Shown: positions 8,145-17,350, counted from the first letter of the stretch. The stretch is DNA of 50,806 bases from Ureibacillus manganicus DSM 26584 (GCF_000772945.1 NZ_JPVN01000022.1:1-50806), one strand, 5' to 3'. Program-made: numbers and translations. Notes: generated by a model from the letters alone, not told the origin.

Positions 8145-10616
8145 GTGGCCGGTTTGAGAACAAAAAGTATTAAACTTTGGGCAATATTATTAATATTGTT
8201 TATGTGTATAACCACTATGACACTATTTGGTTTTATTGCATCACAAAGCTTAAAGAAAAATATCGAATTGCAATATAAACAGGAATCACAATCTGTTTTA
8301 AATCGTACAGTAACTTCTTTTGAAAGTTCATTTAATGCTGTTGAAAAGTTTTTAGAGCAGATCGAGCAAACATTTATCATGCAACCGAAAATGACTACTG
8401 AAGAATTAGGGTTGTTATTTAATACATATCAAAATATTATGCCATCTAATAGTTCACTAATTTACGGACATATTAATGGGCATCTTTATACAGGAAATAA
8501 TTTAGTAGTACCTAATGACTTCTCACCAATTAAACGGGAGTGGTATAAGAAGGCAATAGTCAACAAAGAAGGGATTAACTGGACTGAGCCATACTTAGAT
8601 TACTTCAATCAGAATATCGTCATCACTGCATCGCAATATGTAAATGGTCAAAATCATGATGGGGTTATAGGCATAGATTTTAAATTAAATGAATTAAGTA
8701 AAATCATTAGCAATTCAATGATTGGTGAAGACGGCTTTGTCTTGTTGTTAAATCAAAATGGGACGGTCATTGCCAATGGAGATAATTATCTAATTGGTGA
8801 AACGTTATTTGATGAACAATATAATTTACTAATCGAAGAAAGTAGAAAAAGTTATGTTTCATATTCAATTGATGAACAACAGTATTTACTTCATTCTTAC
8901 CAATTAAGACAAAATGGAATGAACATCGTTACTGCTATTAGTAAAGATGAATTAGATGCAAAGCTAATCCAAAACTTATTTCCTATATTAGTCGCAGGAG
9001 TTATTTGTATATTAATATTTAGCATTATCGGTTATGGAATTACATTACTTTGGACAAGACCATTAAAAAAATTGGGAATTCTTATGAATCATGTTGAAAA
9101 TGGAAACTATCAAGTCCGTGCAAATGTAAAGAGCTACCAAGAAGTAACCCGTTTAGCTAAAGGTTTTAATAGTATGATTCGAGCGATTAAAAAACGGGAT
9201 AGAGAACTCATTTTTTCAAACAGTGAATTAAAGCGTACAGAGGAACAATTACGTAGTAAGTATGATGAGTTAAAAGAATCGCAAAGAGTCCTAAAACTAA
9301 GTGAAGAAAAGGTTGCACATCTTGCTTCTCATGATTCTTTAACAGGTCTACTAAATCGTAGAAGGTTAAATGAAGAATTAAATAAATCAATAATAAATTA
9401 TAAAGATTGTCCAATTGCTGTTATTTTTATTGATTTAGATAATTTTAAGATGATAAATGATACATTAGGGCATTCCTTCGGGGATCAACTAATCATCAAA
9501 GTGGCAGAGATGTTAAAAAATATTTCTCCTCCCTACAAACAAGTTGCACGTATTAGTGGTGATGAATTTATATTAATCATTCACGATGTAGAATCAGAAA
9601 AACAAGCAGGGGAAATTGCTAAAGAAATAGTCGAATTATTTGATACAGGCATAGCTATTGATTCGAAAATATTAAATGTGACGGCTAGTATCGGTGTAGC
9701 ATTATATCCTAAGCATGCTTTAACAGCGGAGGACTTATTGAAGACCGCTGATATGGCAATGTATCGTGCAAAAGGATCCGGCAAGAATGGTTATCGATTA
9801 TTTGATGAAAGTATTCAACAAGAGATTGAAGAAAAAACGGTAATCGAATCAGGGATACGTAATAGTCTTGAAACAAATGGATTGGAATTACATTTCCAAC
9901 CATTGTACAGTACGAATCATAACAAAATTACAAGTATTGAAGCTTTATTGCGTGTGAAATCACCTGATTTAATGAAATTTGGAATCCAAAAAATCATTCA
10001 AATAGCTGAGGTAACAGGACAAATTATTGAAATAGATAATTGGGTTCTAGAAAATGCATGCAGAGCAATAATACGCATCAATAAGCAGCTATTAGATCCT
10101 GTAAAAATCTCTGTTAACATCTCACCTGTTCATATAATGCAACAGGATTTTGTCGAGAATGTTCGAGGTATTGTTGAAAACACTGGAATACCACCGGAAT
10201 GGCTACAACTAGAAATTACAGAAACCTCTTTAATGAAATCTTTTGAAACAAACTTAAAAAAATTAGAACTGCTAAAACAGCTTGGAATATCAATTCATCT
10301 AGATGATTTTGGTACAGGTTATTCCTCATTAAGCTATTTAAATAGTTTACCTATTGATCGGGTGAAAATTGATAAAAGTTTCGTAGATATGATGTTAAAG
10401 TCAGAAAAAGAACGAAGAATTATCGAAACAATCATCAGTTTAGCACATAATATTGGATTGCAAGTTGTTGCAGAGGGCGTAGAGTATAAAGAACAACTTG
10501 AGATGCTAATAAAATATAACTGTGAGCTTGTCCAAGGGTATTACATTAGTAAACCATTAAACTATGAGCAAATAGCTGTAAGATTATTAGAAGAAGATGT
10601 GACTAGTATTAACTAG
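8145..10616 (+). CDS. dCache-HAMP-GGDEF-EAL membrane signalling protein
   Basis: An 823-residue c-di-GMP enzyme. Transmembrane helix about 11-33, extracellular double-Cache sensor about 35-275 (REWYKKAIVNKEGINWTEPY, GVIGIDFKLNEL), second helix about 277-302, HAMP about 303-355 and a short coiled coil. Then GGDEF about 385-545, with the signature as SGDEF near 471, and EAL about 565-815, with EALLR near 599 and DDFGTGYSSL near 717. The first Gly to Ser change is usually tolerated. The EAL motifs, including VVAEGVE, look complete, so the protein could both make and degrade c-di-GMP. The GTG start is supported by GAGG four bases upstream; a TTG nine bases on is an alternative. Co-transcribed with the PhnD-like lipoprotein. 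Confidence 0.92.
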   Translation: MAGLRTKSIKLWAILLILFMCITTMTLFGFIASQSLKKNIELQYKQESQSVLNRTVTSFESSFNAVEKFLEQIEQTFIMQPKMTTEELGLLFNTYQNIMPSNSSLIYGHINGHLYTGNNLVVPNDFSPIKREWYKKAIVNKEGINWTEPYLDYFNQNIVITASQYVNGQNHDGVIGIDFKLNELSKIISNSMIGEDGFVLLLNQNGTVIANGDNYLIGETLFDEQYNLLIEESRKSYVSYSIDEQQYLLHSYQLRQNGMNIVTAISKDELDAKLIQNLFPILVAGVICILIFSIIGYGITLLWTRPLKKLGILMNHVENGNYQVRANVKSYQEVTRLAKGFNSMIRAIKKRDRELIFSNSELKRTEEQLRSKYDELKESQRVLKLSEEKVAHLASHDSLTGLLNRRRLNEELNKSIINYKDCPIAVIFIDLDNFKMINDTLGHSFGDQLIIKVAEMLKNISPPYKQVARISGDEFILIIHDVESEKQAGEIAKEIVELFDTGIAIDSKILNVTASIGVALYPKHALTAEDLLKTADMAMYRAKGSGKNGYRLFDESIQQEIEEKTVIESGIRNSLETNGLELHFQPLYSTNHNKITSIEALLRVKSPDLMKFGIQKIIQIAEVTGQIIEIDNWVLENACRAIIRINKQLLDPVKISVNISPVHIMQQDFVENVRGIVENTGIPPEWLQLEITETSLMKSFETNLKKLELLKQLGISIHLDDFGTGYSSLSYLNSLPIDRVKIDKSFVDMMLKSEKERRIIETIISLAHNIGLQVVAEGVEYKEQLEMLIKYNCELVQGYYISKPLNYEQIAVRLLEEDVTSIN

Positions 10617-10630
10617 TTGCATCTTTTTTT
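10596..10630. terminator. Terminator overlapping the GGDEF-EAL stop codon
   Basis: GATG..ACTAGT and ACTAGT..CATC pair around ATTA, followed by eight T. The TAG stop lies in the stem. The T-tract also carries the stop of the convergent YitT-type gene. Confidence 0.8.
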
Positions 10631-11210
10631 ATACTGAAATTTTTACGTTCCTCGTAATTAGGCTAGTTGTCATACCCACAAATAAAATCGTTACAATTGA
10701 CAGGAGTAATGTCGAAGTTGAGATTAAAAGCCCACCTAATAAAACAACCAAAGCATCAATGAAAAAAATAATAACCCCTACGTTAATTCCTGTTTTATCG
10801 CAAATGAATTGTGCGATCAAGTCAGTTCCACCAGTGCTTGTCTTAAATTTGAGCATCAGCCCGATGCCTAGCCCAACTAATATTCCCCCTAATATAGAGC
10901 TAAACATAGGGTCAATTCGAACGTACTGCTGAAGTGGTCTAAAGAGGTCTATAAAGAATGAAGATATAATCATTCCATGCAAACTATTGTAAAAGTAATC
11001 GCGATAGAAAAACCAAGCAACCATAAAAATTGGAATACTTAAGCAAATAATCATAAGTCCCGCTTTTAAGTTCCATAAATAGTTTAGTATAAGACCAATT
11101 CCAATAATCCCTCCATCTAAGATTTTATAGGGAACTAGAAAGAAATTAATACCTAAAGCAATAAGGATACTACAAATAATAATGATAAATGCTTTATTAA
11201 AAAAATACAT
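10629..11210 (-). CDS. YitT family (DUF161) membrane protein, short form
   Basis: A 193-residue protein of five or six hydrophobic helices with the YitT signatures FLVPYKILDGGIIGIGL and KFKTSTGGTDLIAQF. Typical YitT/YqfU proteins have about 280 residues and a C-terminal cytosolic DUF2179 domain; this one stops after the last helix (RNVKISV). It is therefore the membrane-only form or an old truncation. The frame begins upstream, but GGAGG at 11217-11221 places the start at the ATG ending at 11210. Function unknown; transport is often assumed. Confidence 0.82.
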   Translation of the reverse strand: MYFFNKAFIIIICSILIALGINFFLVPYKILDGGIIGIGLILNYLWNLKAGLMIICLSIPIFMVAWFFYRDYFYNSLHGMIISSFFIDLFRPLQQYVRIDPMFSSILGGILVGLGIGLMLKFKTSTGGTDLIAQFICDKTGINVGVIIFFIDALVVLLGGLLISTSTLLLSIVTILFVGMTTSLITRNVKISV

Positions 11211-11316
11211 ACATTTCCTCCAAAGAGTGGACATGTATGTATCTTATGAAATGAATTAAAATTTAATGAGCTTAATCTATTTGAGAATTTGATAACTTAT
11301 AATACCTCAATTAACC

Positions 11317-11811
11317 TTACGCATGGATAGAAACAGCTGTACCGTTAGGAATGATTCCTGCAAGTTCTTCTACATCATGATTTTGCATGCGAATACATCC
11401 CCTTGACACTGCCTTCCCAATTGAACTTGGATCATTTGTTCCGTGAATTCCGTAATGCTCTTTCGAAAGACTCATCCACATCGTACCAAAGGGCCCACCA
11501 GGGTTTGGTGCACGATTGATTACGACATAGTTTCCAATAGGTGTTTGATAAAGCATACGACCTACAGCAATTGGATAGGTTTTTTGCAATACATTATTTC
11601 TATATAAACTTAGTCTTCTATTATTTATCGAAACTTCAATTCTATAAGGAATAGAACTTGGGTCAGGTAAACCAGGAATATCAATTCGCTGACCTACGTA
11701 AATTAAATCTGGGTTGATTGTAGGATTTGCACCAATTAAAAGGGCAATTGGTAAACGATAATCTCGTGAAATTTGTAGAAGTGTCTCTCCAGGTAGTACT
11801 GTGTGATACAC
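11317..11811 (-). CDS. ykuD: L,D-transpeptidase with LysM domain (YkuD type)
   Basis: Cell-wall L,D-transpeptidase that makes meso-linkages or attaches stem peptides. An N-terminal LysM ([20 protein letters not shown]) is followed by the YkuD domain. The catalytic motif HYGIHGTN...SRGCIRM has His123 and Cys139. The 164-residue length and the sequence [14 protein letters not shown] closely follow B. subtilis YkuD, a spore-associated enzyme. The frame is open from 11829, but GGAGTGA lies just before the GTG at 11811 and gives the YkuD length, so that start is preferred. A TGTCGAA (Spo0A-like core) sits at 11852-11858 upstream. Confidence 0.9.
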   Translation of the reverse strand: MYHTVLPGETLLQISRDYRLPIALLIGANPTINPDLIYVGQRIDIPGLPDPSSIPYRIEVSINNRRLSLYRNNVLQKTYPIAVGRMLYQTPIGNYVVINRAPNPGGPFGTMWMSLSKEHYGIHGTNDPSSIGKAVSRGCIRMQNHDVEELAGIIPNGTAVSIHA

Positions 11812-11928
11812 CGAAATCACTCCATTCAATTTAAGTATTCTCTACATCTTATGTCGAAATATGAAATCGTTTCGAATGGAAGTGGAATAATTAATTTACA
11901 AAATAACTAAAATATTACAAAAAAAGCG

Positions 11929-11957
11929 TTGAAAACTAATACCGTTAGTTATATTAT
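11929..11957 (+). promoter_or_regulatory. Sigma-A promoter of the MBL-tetR operon
   Basis: TTGAAA (11929-11934), 17-base spacer, TATTAT (11952-11957). The -10 lies in the centre of the long palindrome annotated next. Confidence 0.7.
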
Positions 11958-11978
11958 AAAACTAACGGTATTAGTTTT
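11932..11978 (+). promoter_or_regulatory. Double TetR-type operator palindrome over the promoter
   Basis: Two perfect 19-base inverted arms (11932-11950 and 11960-11978) flank nine bases. Each arm contains ACTAATACCGTTAGT or its reverse complement, itself a near-palindrome (ACTAA...TTAGT). The site therefore looks like two operators facing each other around the -10. The TetR-family gene two genes down is the obvious ligand-responsive repressor. Confidence 0.75.
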
Positions 11979-12016
11979 TGGGGAAGAACAATAATTCATT
12001 TTAAGGGGCTAACATA

Positions 12017-12730
12017 ATGAGGATTTCAAAGTATGGCAATCTTTATCAATTAACACTATTACCAAGATTATTTCCGGTGAATTGTTATGTTTATGAGGAA
12101 GAAAATGAATTAACTCTAATCGATGCAGGAATGCCAGCGAGCTTTAAAGGAATTGTACAATTAGTCGAACGTATCAAGAAGCCATTAACGAATATTATTT
12201 TAACCCATGCTCACGGGGATCATGTTGGTTCATTGGACCAGTTAAAACAACACTTCCCTAATGTAGCTGTGTCTATATCTCAACGCGACAGCAGACTACT
12301 AGCAGGGGATTTAACTTTAGATGCAGAAGAACCGAATACACCTATTAAAGGCGGATTTGATAAAAATTTGAAAACAATACCAGATAGGTTATTAAATGAA
12401 GGGGATCGAATTGGTTCTTTTGAAGTCATCTCTACTCCAGGTCATACTCCAGGTTCTATCTCTCTATTTAATACGACTAATCGACAACTGATAGTGGGCG
12501 ATGCAATGCAAACAAAGGGGAAAGTAGCAGTTGTTGGTCAACTAGTACCAACGTTTCCATTTCCTACTTTTGGTACTTGGAATAAGGAACTTGCTCTTTA
12601 TAGTGTTAAAAAAATATATGAATTACAACCGTCACTTGTAGCTGTTGGACATGGGAAAGTGTTAGAGTACCCAAAAGATTTGGTAAAACAAGCAATTCAA
12701 GATGCAGAAAAGAAATTAGTTAATGTATAA
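12017..12730 (+). CDS. MBL-fold metallohydrolase
   Basis: A 237-residue metallo-beta-lactamase-fold hydrolase. The zinc motif THAHGDHVG has H64, H66, D68 and H69. STPGHTPGS and VVGD-type (LIVGDAMQ) motifs supply further metal ligands, with a C-terminal AVGHGK. The exact substrate is unknown; relatives include lactonases and thioester hydrolases. It is the first gene of a two-gene operon with a TetR-family regulator 13 bases downstream, behind an operator-bearing promoter. It is probably induced by a small molecule or xenobiotic that it helps to remove. Confidence 0.88.
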   Translation: MRISKYGNLYQLTLLPRLFPVNCYVYEEENELTLIDAGMPASFKGIVQLVERIKKPLTNIILTHAHGDHVGSLDQLKQHFPNVAVSISQRDSRLLAGDLTLDAEEPNTPIKGGFDKNLKTIPDRLLNEGDRIGSFEVISTPGHTPGSISLFNTTNRQLIVGDAMQTKGKVAVVGQLVPTFPFPTFGTWNKELALYSVKKIYELQPSLVAVGHGKVLEYPKDLVKQAIQDAEKKLVNV

Positions 12731-12743
12731 GGAATGATGTAAA

Positions 12744-13313
12744 GTGCCTAGAGTAGGATTAGATATAAATAAAATTATTGAAACAGCAGTAGAAATAGCT
12801 GATCAAGAGGGAATAGAAGCAGTTACTCTTGCAACACTTGCAAGAAAATTATCTGTAAAATCTCCTTCACTATTCAATCATATTAAAGGTTTAGCAAGTT
12901 TAAAAAGGGAAATGTCATTATATGGTTTAAGACTACTACTAGAAAAGTTAAAAAATTCTATTGAAGGTAAACAACAAGATGAAGCGCTTTATGCAATGGC
13001 ATATGCTTATGTAGCATTTACGCGTGAGCATCCTGGTTTGTATGAAGTAACTATACAAGCACCTGAAGTAATTGATGGGGAACTAAAAAAAGCAGGCGAT
13101 GATATTGTTGAACTTATCATATATGTTTTAAAAGATTATAACTTAGATTATGAAAAAATGATTCACACGATCCGTGGATTAAGAAGTATATTGCATGGAT
13201 TTTCATCACTTGAACAAAGTGGAGCATTCGCCTTGTCCGTTAATGTGGAGGAAAGTTTCAAATATATAATTAAAAACTTCATAAAAGCAATCCATCGTGT
13301 AGATAGAAAGTAG
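12744..13313 (+). CDS. TetR family regulator (WHG-type C-terminal domain)
   Basis: A 189-residue regulator. The N-terminal helix-turn-helix spans about 8-55 (IIETAVEIADQEGIEAVTLATLARKLSVKSPSLFNHI). The C-terminal domain (AYVAFTREHPGLYEVTIQAP...GLRSILHGFSSLEQSGAF) resembles the TetR_C_33/WHG group. GTG start with AAGGA about ten bases upstream, partly in the end of the preceding gene. I infer that it represses its own operon by binding the palindromes at 11932-11978; the dyad size suits a TetR dimer on each half. Confidence 0.88.
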   Translation: MPRVGLDINKIIETAVEIADQEGIEAVTLATLARKLSVKSPSLFNHIKGLASLKREMSLYGLRLLLEKLKNSIEGKQQDEALYAMAYAYVAFTREHPGLYEVTIQAPEVIDGELKKAGDDIVELIIYVLKDYNLDYEKMIHTIRGLRSILHGFSSLEQSGAFALSVNVEESFKYIIKNFIKAIHRVDRK

Positions 13314-13663
13314 TCTTCTAATAAGTTCACAGGAAATGAGTTTGAGCACTAAATGTGTTCAAACTCTTTTAAATTCCTGGTGGAGCATAAATATAACTAT
13401 AAATTTTCACTTTATCATTTCTCGGGAAATAATGTCGAACTGAAAATTAAAAAGTCGACTCAAAAAATGAGCTGGCTTTTTAGTTTTAGGTTTTAGTGAG
13501 GTTTAAATGAGTTAAGTATCATTTAAAAAAGTTTTTGGTATACTTGTGCAAAATTACTAAGGGTTCTTAAACTATTTGAAATATTCAATAATAGTTGATG
13601 TATACTAATATATGAAGATTCAATTATACTAATAAAATAGTTTTTTATAAGTTGGAGGAAGTT
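13314..13663. other. Intergenic region with terminator, before the EamA gene
   Basis: It holds the terminator at 13338-13370, a weaker inverted repeat at about 13449-13482 (AAAAAGTC...GGCTTTTT), a Spo0A-like TGTCGAA at 13433-13439, and an AT-rich stretch with TATACT-like elements. No gene was found. Confidence 0.6.
13338..13370 (+). terminator. Terminator of the MBL-tetR operon
   Basis: GAGTTTGAGCAC pairs with GTGTTCAAACTC around TAAAT, followed by TTTT. Confidence 0.75.
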
Positions 13664-14560
13664 ATGCAAAAATATATTGGCGAAGTCATGTTAATCATTA
13701 CCGCAATTATATGGGGAAGTGGATTTGTATTTTCTGCTGTATCTTTAGAGTATTTTACCCCTTATCAAATACTTGCTTTTCGGTTCACTATAGGATTGAT
13801 CATATTAAGTGCCATTTTTTATAAACGGTTAAAGAAAATAAAAAAATCTACATTAATAAGAGGTCTTGTGTTAGGGATATTACTGTATCTTGCTTTCTTA
13901 CTTCAAACAGTAGGATTGCAATATACGACACCTTCTAAAAATGCATTTATTACTGCAGTGAATGTTGTTATCGTACCTTTCATTGCTTTCTTTGCATATC
14001 GAAGAAAGATAGACAAATTTGAGCTAACTGGTGCTTTTCTTGCAATCATTGGTATTGCTTTCTTATCACTGCAATTTACGGCTGAGGTAAATATAGGAGA
14101 TTTGTTAACTTTAGCTTGTGCATTTGCGTTTGCGTATCAAATATTTTATACAGCAAAATACGTTAAAGATGAAGATCCTATCTTGCTTACAGTTGTTCAA
14201 ATGGGTGTTGCAGCTATATTAGCATGGATTGCCTTATTAATAAAAGGAGATACAAACTTCTCGTTTGAAATGGAAGGAGTTTTATCTATTTTATACTTAG
14301 GTATCTTCTCTACAACACTAGCATACTGTTTCCAAACTATTGCACAAAAGTATACTTCCGAAACAAAAGCCGCAATCATTTTATCGACTGAGGCATTCTG
14401 GGGTATGGTATTCTCAATTATCTTGCTAAGCGAAGTTATCACGGCAAGAATGATTGTTGGTGCAGTGCTCATATTATTAGCAATCTTAATATCTGAAACA
14501 AAACTATCATTTTTCAAAAAGAAGGATTTACTAGATAATAATCTATTCCAAAACAAATAA
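13664..14560 (+). CDS. EamA/DMT family transporter
   Basis: A 298-residue inner-membrane protein with about ten helices in two EamA repeats (first WGSGFVFSAVSLEYFTPYQILAFRF..., second LLTLACAFAFAYQIFYTAKYV...). SETKAAIILSTEAFWGMVFSIILLSE is the typical end of the second repeat. Drug/metabolite exporter superfamily; substrate unknown. The frame is open from a TTG at 13652, but that codon overlaps the GGAGG ribosome site (13654-13658), so the ATG at 13664 is the start. Single gene with its own terminator. Confidence 0.9.
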   Translation: MQKYIGEVMLIITAIIWGSGFVFSAVSLEYFTPYQILAFRFTIGLIILSAIFYKRLKKIKKSTLIRGLVLGILLYLAFLLQTVGLQYTTPSKNAFITAVNVVIVPFIAFFAYRRKIDKFELTGAFLAIIGIAFLSLQFTAEVNIGDLLTLACAFAFAYQIFYTAKYVKDEDPILLTVVQMGVAAILAWIALLIKGDTNFSFEMEGVLSILYLGIFSTTLAYCFQTIAQKYTSETKAAIILSTEAFWGMVFSIILLSEVITARMIVGAVLILLAILISETKLSFFKKKDLLDNNLFQNK

Positions 14561-14571
14561 ACTCGTTGGCA

Positions 14572-14607
14572 AAGTATCTAAAAAATCATTTTTTTAGATA
14601 CTTTTTT
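14572..14607 (+). terminator. Terminator after the EamA gene
   Basis: AAGTATCTAAAAAA pairs with TTTTTTTAGATACTT and is followed by further T. Confidence 0.85.
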
Positions 14608-14769
14608 AATTCATTTAATTAAAATTCAAAATTATCTTGATATCGAAATAAATTACGCATATAATCCAATTAAACATAGTAATATACTGTGTAATAGTAC
14701 ATTGTTTTCCAAACTATAAATGAAATAAATAAAAATTGCATAAGTCTAGAGTTGAAGGGGATGGATAAA

Positions 14770-15747
14770 GTGGCGAATCCAGTTGAAATTGACCAAAAAG
14801 GGAAATTCAATCGACAAACAAATCGTTTTACAAATGTATTCGGAGATCAACCTGGGGAATTACCTGTTGAAGCTGACCGTTACCGTTTAATATGGTCTGA
14901 AATTTGTCCTTGGGCACACCGTACAGTCATAGTAAGAAGTTTACTAGGTTTAGAGGATGTCATTAGTTTAGGGACAGTAGCACCAATGCGTCCTGCAGTA
15001 CCGCGTGTTGACTGGGATTTCTCATTAGATGAGGGTGGGGTAGATCCGGTTCTTGGTATTCAATATTTAAGTGAAATATATACAAATACAGATCCCGAAT
15101 TCTCAGGTAGACCTACAGTACCAGCACTGGTAGATGTGAAAGAAGGGAAGGTCGTAAATAACGATTACTTCCGACTAACAAACTATTTTGAAATCGATTG
15201 GGCTCCGTTTCATAAAGAAAATGCCCCAAATCTATATCCAGAAGATTTACGCGATGAAATTGACTACTTAAGCGAAGTAATCTTCCATGATATAAATAAT
15301 GGCGTTTACAAATGTGGGTTTGCTCGTTCACAAGAAGCATATGAAGAAGCTTACGATGTGTTGTTTAATCGACTTGATGAGTTGGAAGAAAGATTAGCTA
15401 CAAAACGTTTCTTGTTTGGCGACTATATAACGGATGCAGATGTTCGTTTATACACAACTTTAGTTAGATTCGATGTTGCCTATTACGCTGCTTTTAAAAC
15501 AAACCGTAATCGAATTGTCGATTTCCCAAATCTATGGGGTTATTTAAGAGATTTATATCAAACACCAGGATTTGGTGATACGACAAATTTCCACGCGATT
15601 AAATTGCATTATCATCTATCGAATCATATCGCAAGTGATGATCAAAAAAGCTTTAATATATTACCTAAAGGACCCGATACTTCGATTTTCATTACTACGC
15701 ATAATCGGGAGAACATAAGTGGTAAAAAAGAAAAGTTCCTTATTTAA
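14770..15747 (+). CDS. Xi-class glutathione S-transferase-like protein
   Basis: A 325-residue protein of the glutathionyl-hydroquinone reductase (xi GST, YqjG/ECM4) family. The thioredoxin-like domain has the xi signature CPWAH with catalytic Cys46. Also visible are RPTVPALVD, an NDYFRLTNYFE segment where family members read NESSDI-like, and a C-terminal helical domain with FGDYITDADVRLYTTLVRFD. The family normally reduces glutathionyl-hydroquinones, yet most Bacillales lack glutathione, so the thiol used here is uncertain. The frame is open from 14752, but AAGGGG at 14755-14760 sits nine bases before the GTG at 14770, which I chose. A GNAT gene follows after 13 bases. Confidence 0.85.
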   Translation: MANPVEIDQKGKFNRQTNRFTNVFGDQPGELPVEADRYRLIWSEICPWAHRTVIVRSLLGLEDVISLGTVAPMRPAVPRVDWDFSLDEGGVDPVLGIQYLSEIYTNTDPEFSGRPTVPALVDVKEGKVVNNDYFRLTNYFEIDWAPFHKENAPNLYPEDLRDEIDYLSEVIFHDINNGVYKCGFARSQEAYEEAYDVLFNRLDELEERLATKRFLFGDYITDADVRLYTTLVRFDVAYYAAFKTNRNRIVDFPNLWGYLRDLYQTPGFGDTTNFHAIKLHYHLSNHIASDDQKSFNILPKGPDTSIFITTHNRENISGKKEKFLI

Positions 15748-15760
15748 GGGGGATTGAAAA

Positions 15761-16261
15761 ATGATAATCCGAGACGCTTTACCAAGCGAATACACAATAA
15801 TACAGGAATTACGCTTACAAGCATATGAAGAACATGCATCAAAAATTCCTGAGGGGCATTGGAATGTATTAAAACAACAAATAGTAACTGATGATCAAAA
15901 TTCAGAAATCGATATTATGGTTGCTGAAATCGATGGAGAGATTGTTGGTTCTGTAGTGTTATTCCCAGCAAAAGTACAAGGTTACCAAGGCCTTGTTGCG
16001 GATGAACTAGAATATCCTGAGCTTAGGAAGCTTGCAGTTTCTAGCAAGGTAAGAGGCAAAGGTATTGCAAAAGCTTTAGTAAATGAATGTATCAAACGTT
16101 CAAAAGAGAAAGGCTATAAAGCTATGGGATTACATACATCAGACTTTATGGAAACAGCCGTAAATTTGTATGAACAAATGGGTTTTGTAAGAGTACCCGA
16201 AAATGACTTTATTCCTCTTGATGACGGAATAGTTGTAAAGGCATTCCAAATTAGTTTTTAG
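15761..16261 (+). CDS. GNAT family N-acetyltransferase
   Basis: A 166-residue GNAT. The acetyl-CoA site appears as LRKLAVSSKVRGKGIAKALVNECI, with the R/Q-x-x-G-x-G/A loop as RGKGIA. LYEQMGFVRV is the usual last motif. The substrate cannot be read from sequence. AAGGGGG lies eight bases before the ATG. It is 13 bases behind the GST-like gene and likely shares its transcript. Confidence 0.88.
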   Translation: MIIRDALPSEYTIIQELRLQAYEEHASKIPEGHWNVLKQQIVTDDQNSEIDIMVAEIDGEIVGSVVLFPAKVQGYQGLVADELEYPELRKLAVSSKVRGKGIAKALVNECIKRSKEKGYKAMGLHTSDFMETAVNLYEQMGFVRVPENDFIPLDDGIVVKAFQISF

Positions 16262-16286
16262 GTTAGATAAATAATACCATTAGTAA

Positions 16287-16314
16287 AGAGGTCTAATTAA
16301 AGGCCTCTTTTTTT
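16287..16314 (+). terminator. Terminator after GST-GNAT pair
   Basis: AGAGGTCT pairs with AGGCCTCT (one G-U) around AATTAA, followed by seven T. Confidence 0.85.
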
Positions 16315-16435
16315 AATAGATTAACTTAATACTGTTAGCCGATTTCTTCAGTTATATTTTCGTGAATTTTACAAATTTAATGTACTTCAATGTAATATAA
16401 TTAACTTATATAACCAGGGATTGGGAGGGGAAGAA

Positions 16436-17350
16436 ATGAGCTTAGTTGAAGTAAAAGGTTTAACGAAAAAGTTTGGAAAATATAAGGCTTTAGATAATGT
16501 TCATATGGAAATCAATGAAGGGGAAATTTACGGTTTTATTGGCCCAAATGGAGCAGGAAAATCTACTACAATCCGAATACTATTAGGAATGCTTAAAGCT
16601 ACAAGTGGAGAAGTGAAAATCTTTGGAAATGACGCATGGGAAGATGCAGTAGAAATACATAAATATCTTGCATATGTTCCAGGAGAGGCGAATCTATGGC
16701 CAAATTTAACTGGGGGAGAAGTTATTGATATCTTCCTAAAAATGCGTGGAAATGGAAGTAAAAATAAACGTGATGAATTAATTGAACGATTTAACTTAGA
16801 CCCTACAAAAAAATGTAGAGCCTACTCTAAGGGGAATCGTCAAAAAATCGCATTGATCTCTGCTTTTGCCTCTGACGCACAATTATATATATTAGATGAA
16901 CCAACTTCTGGTCTTGACCCACTTATGGAACGAACTTTTCAAGAGTGTGTTCTTGAAGTGAAAAATGAAGGGAAGAGTGTACTTCTTTCAAGTCATATTC
17001 TCTCCGAAGTGGAAAAACTATGTGATACAATCTCCATTATTCGTGAAGGTAAAGTCATTGAGACAGGTACTTTGAATGAGATGCGGCATTTAACACGTAC
17101 AAATTTGCATGTACAAACAAAGCAACCTTTGCCCTCCATTCAGCATATGAAAGGTGTACATCATGTGGATAATCATAGTGATGGAGTTTCTATCCAAATA
17201 GATTCGGAAGAATTAGGAACAATTATTAAATTTATAAGTGATTTTGGTATTCTAAAATTAGAAAGCACACCTCCGACCCTAGAAGATTTATTTTTACGTC
17301 ATTATGAAAATTCTAATTCTGTTGCTTCTACTGGAGGCAGAGGAATATGA
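16436..17350 (+). CDS. ABC exporter ATP-binding protein
   Basis: A 304-residue ATPase. Walker A is GPNGAGKST (residues 36-44) and Walker B is LYILDEPTSGLD. The signature is the divergent YSKGNRQKI typical of DrrA/antibiotic-exporter ATPases. The C-terminal tail after residue 215 is the usual regulatory extension. Its four last bases overlap the start of the permease gene (ATGA), so the two are translationally coupled. The frame opens at 16421 inside GGGAGGGG; the ATG at 16436 is the start. Substrate unknown. Confidence 0.92.
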   Translation: MSLVEVKGLTKKFGKYKALDNVHMEINEGEIYGFIGPNGAGKSTTIRILLGMLKATSGEVKIFGNDAWEDAVEIHKYLAYVPGEANLWPNLTGGEVIDIFLKMRGNGSKNKRDELIERFNLDPTKKCRAYSKGNRQKIALISAFASDAQLYILDEPTSGLDPLMERTFQECVLEVKNEGKSVLLSSHILSEVEKLCDTISIIREGKVIETGTLNEMRHLTRTNLHVQTKQPLPSIQHMKGVHHVDNHSDGVSIQIDSEELGTIIKFISDFGILKLESTPPTLEDLFLRHYENSNSVASTGGRGI

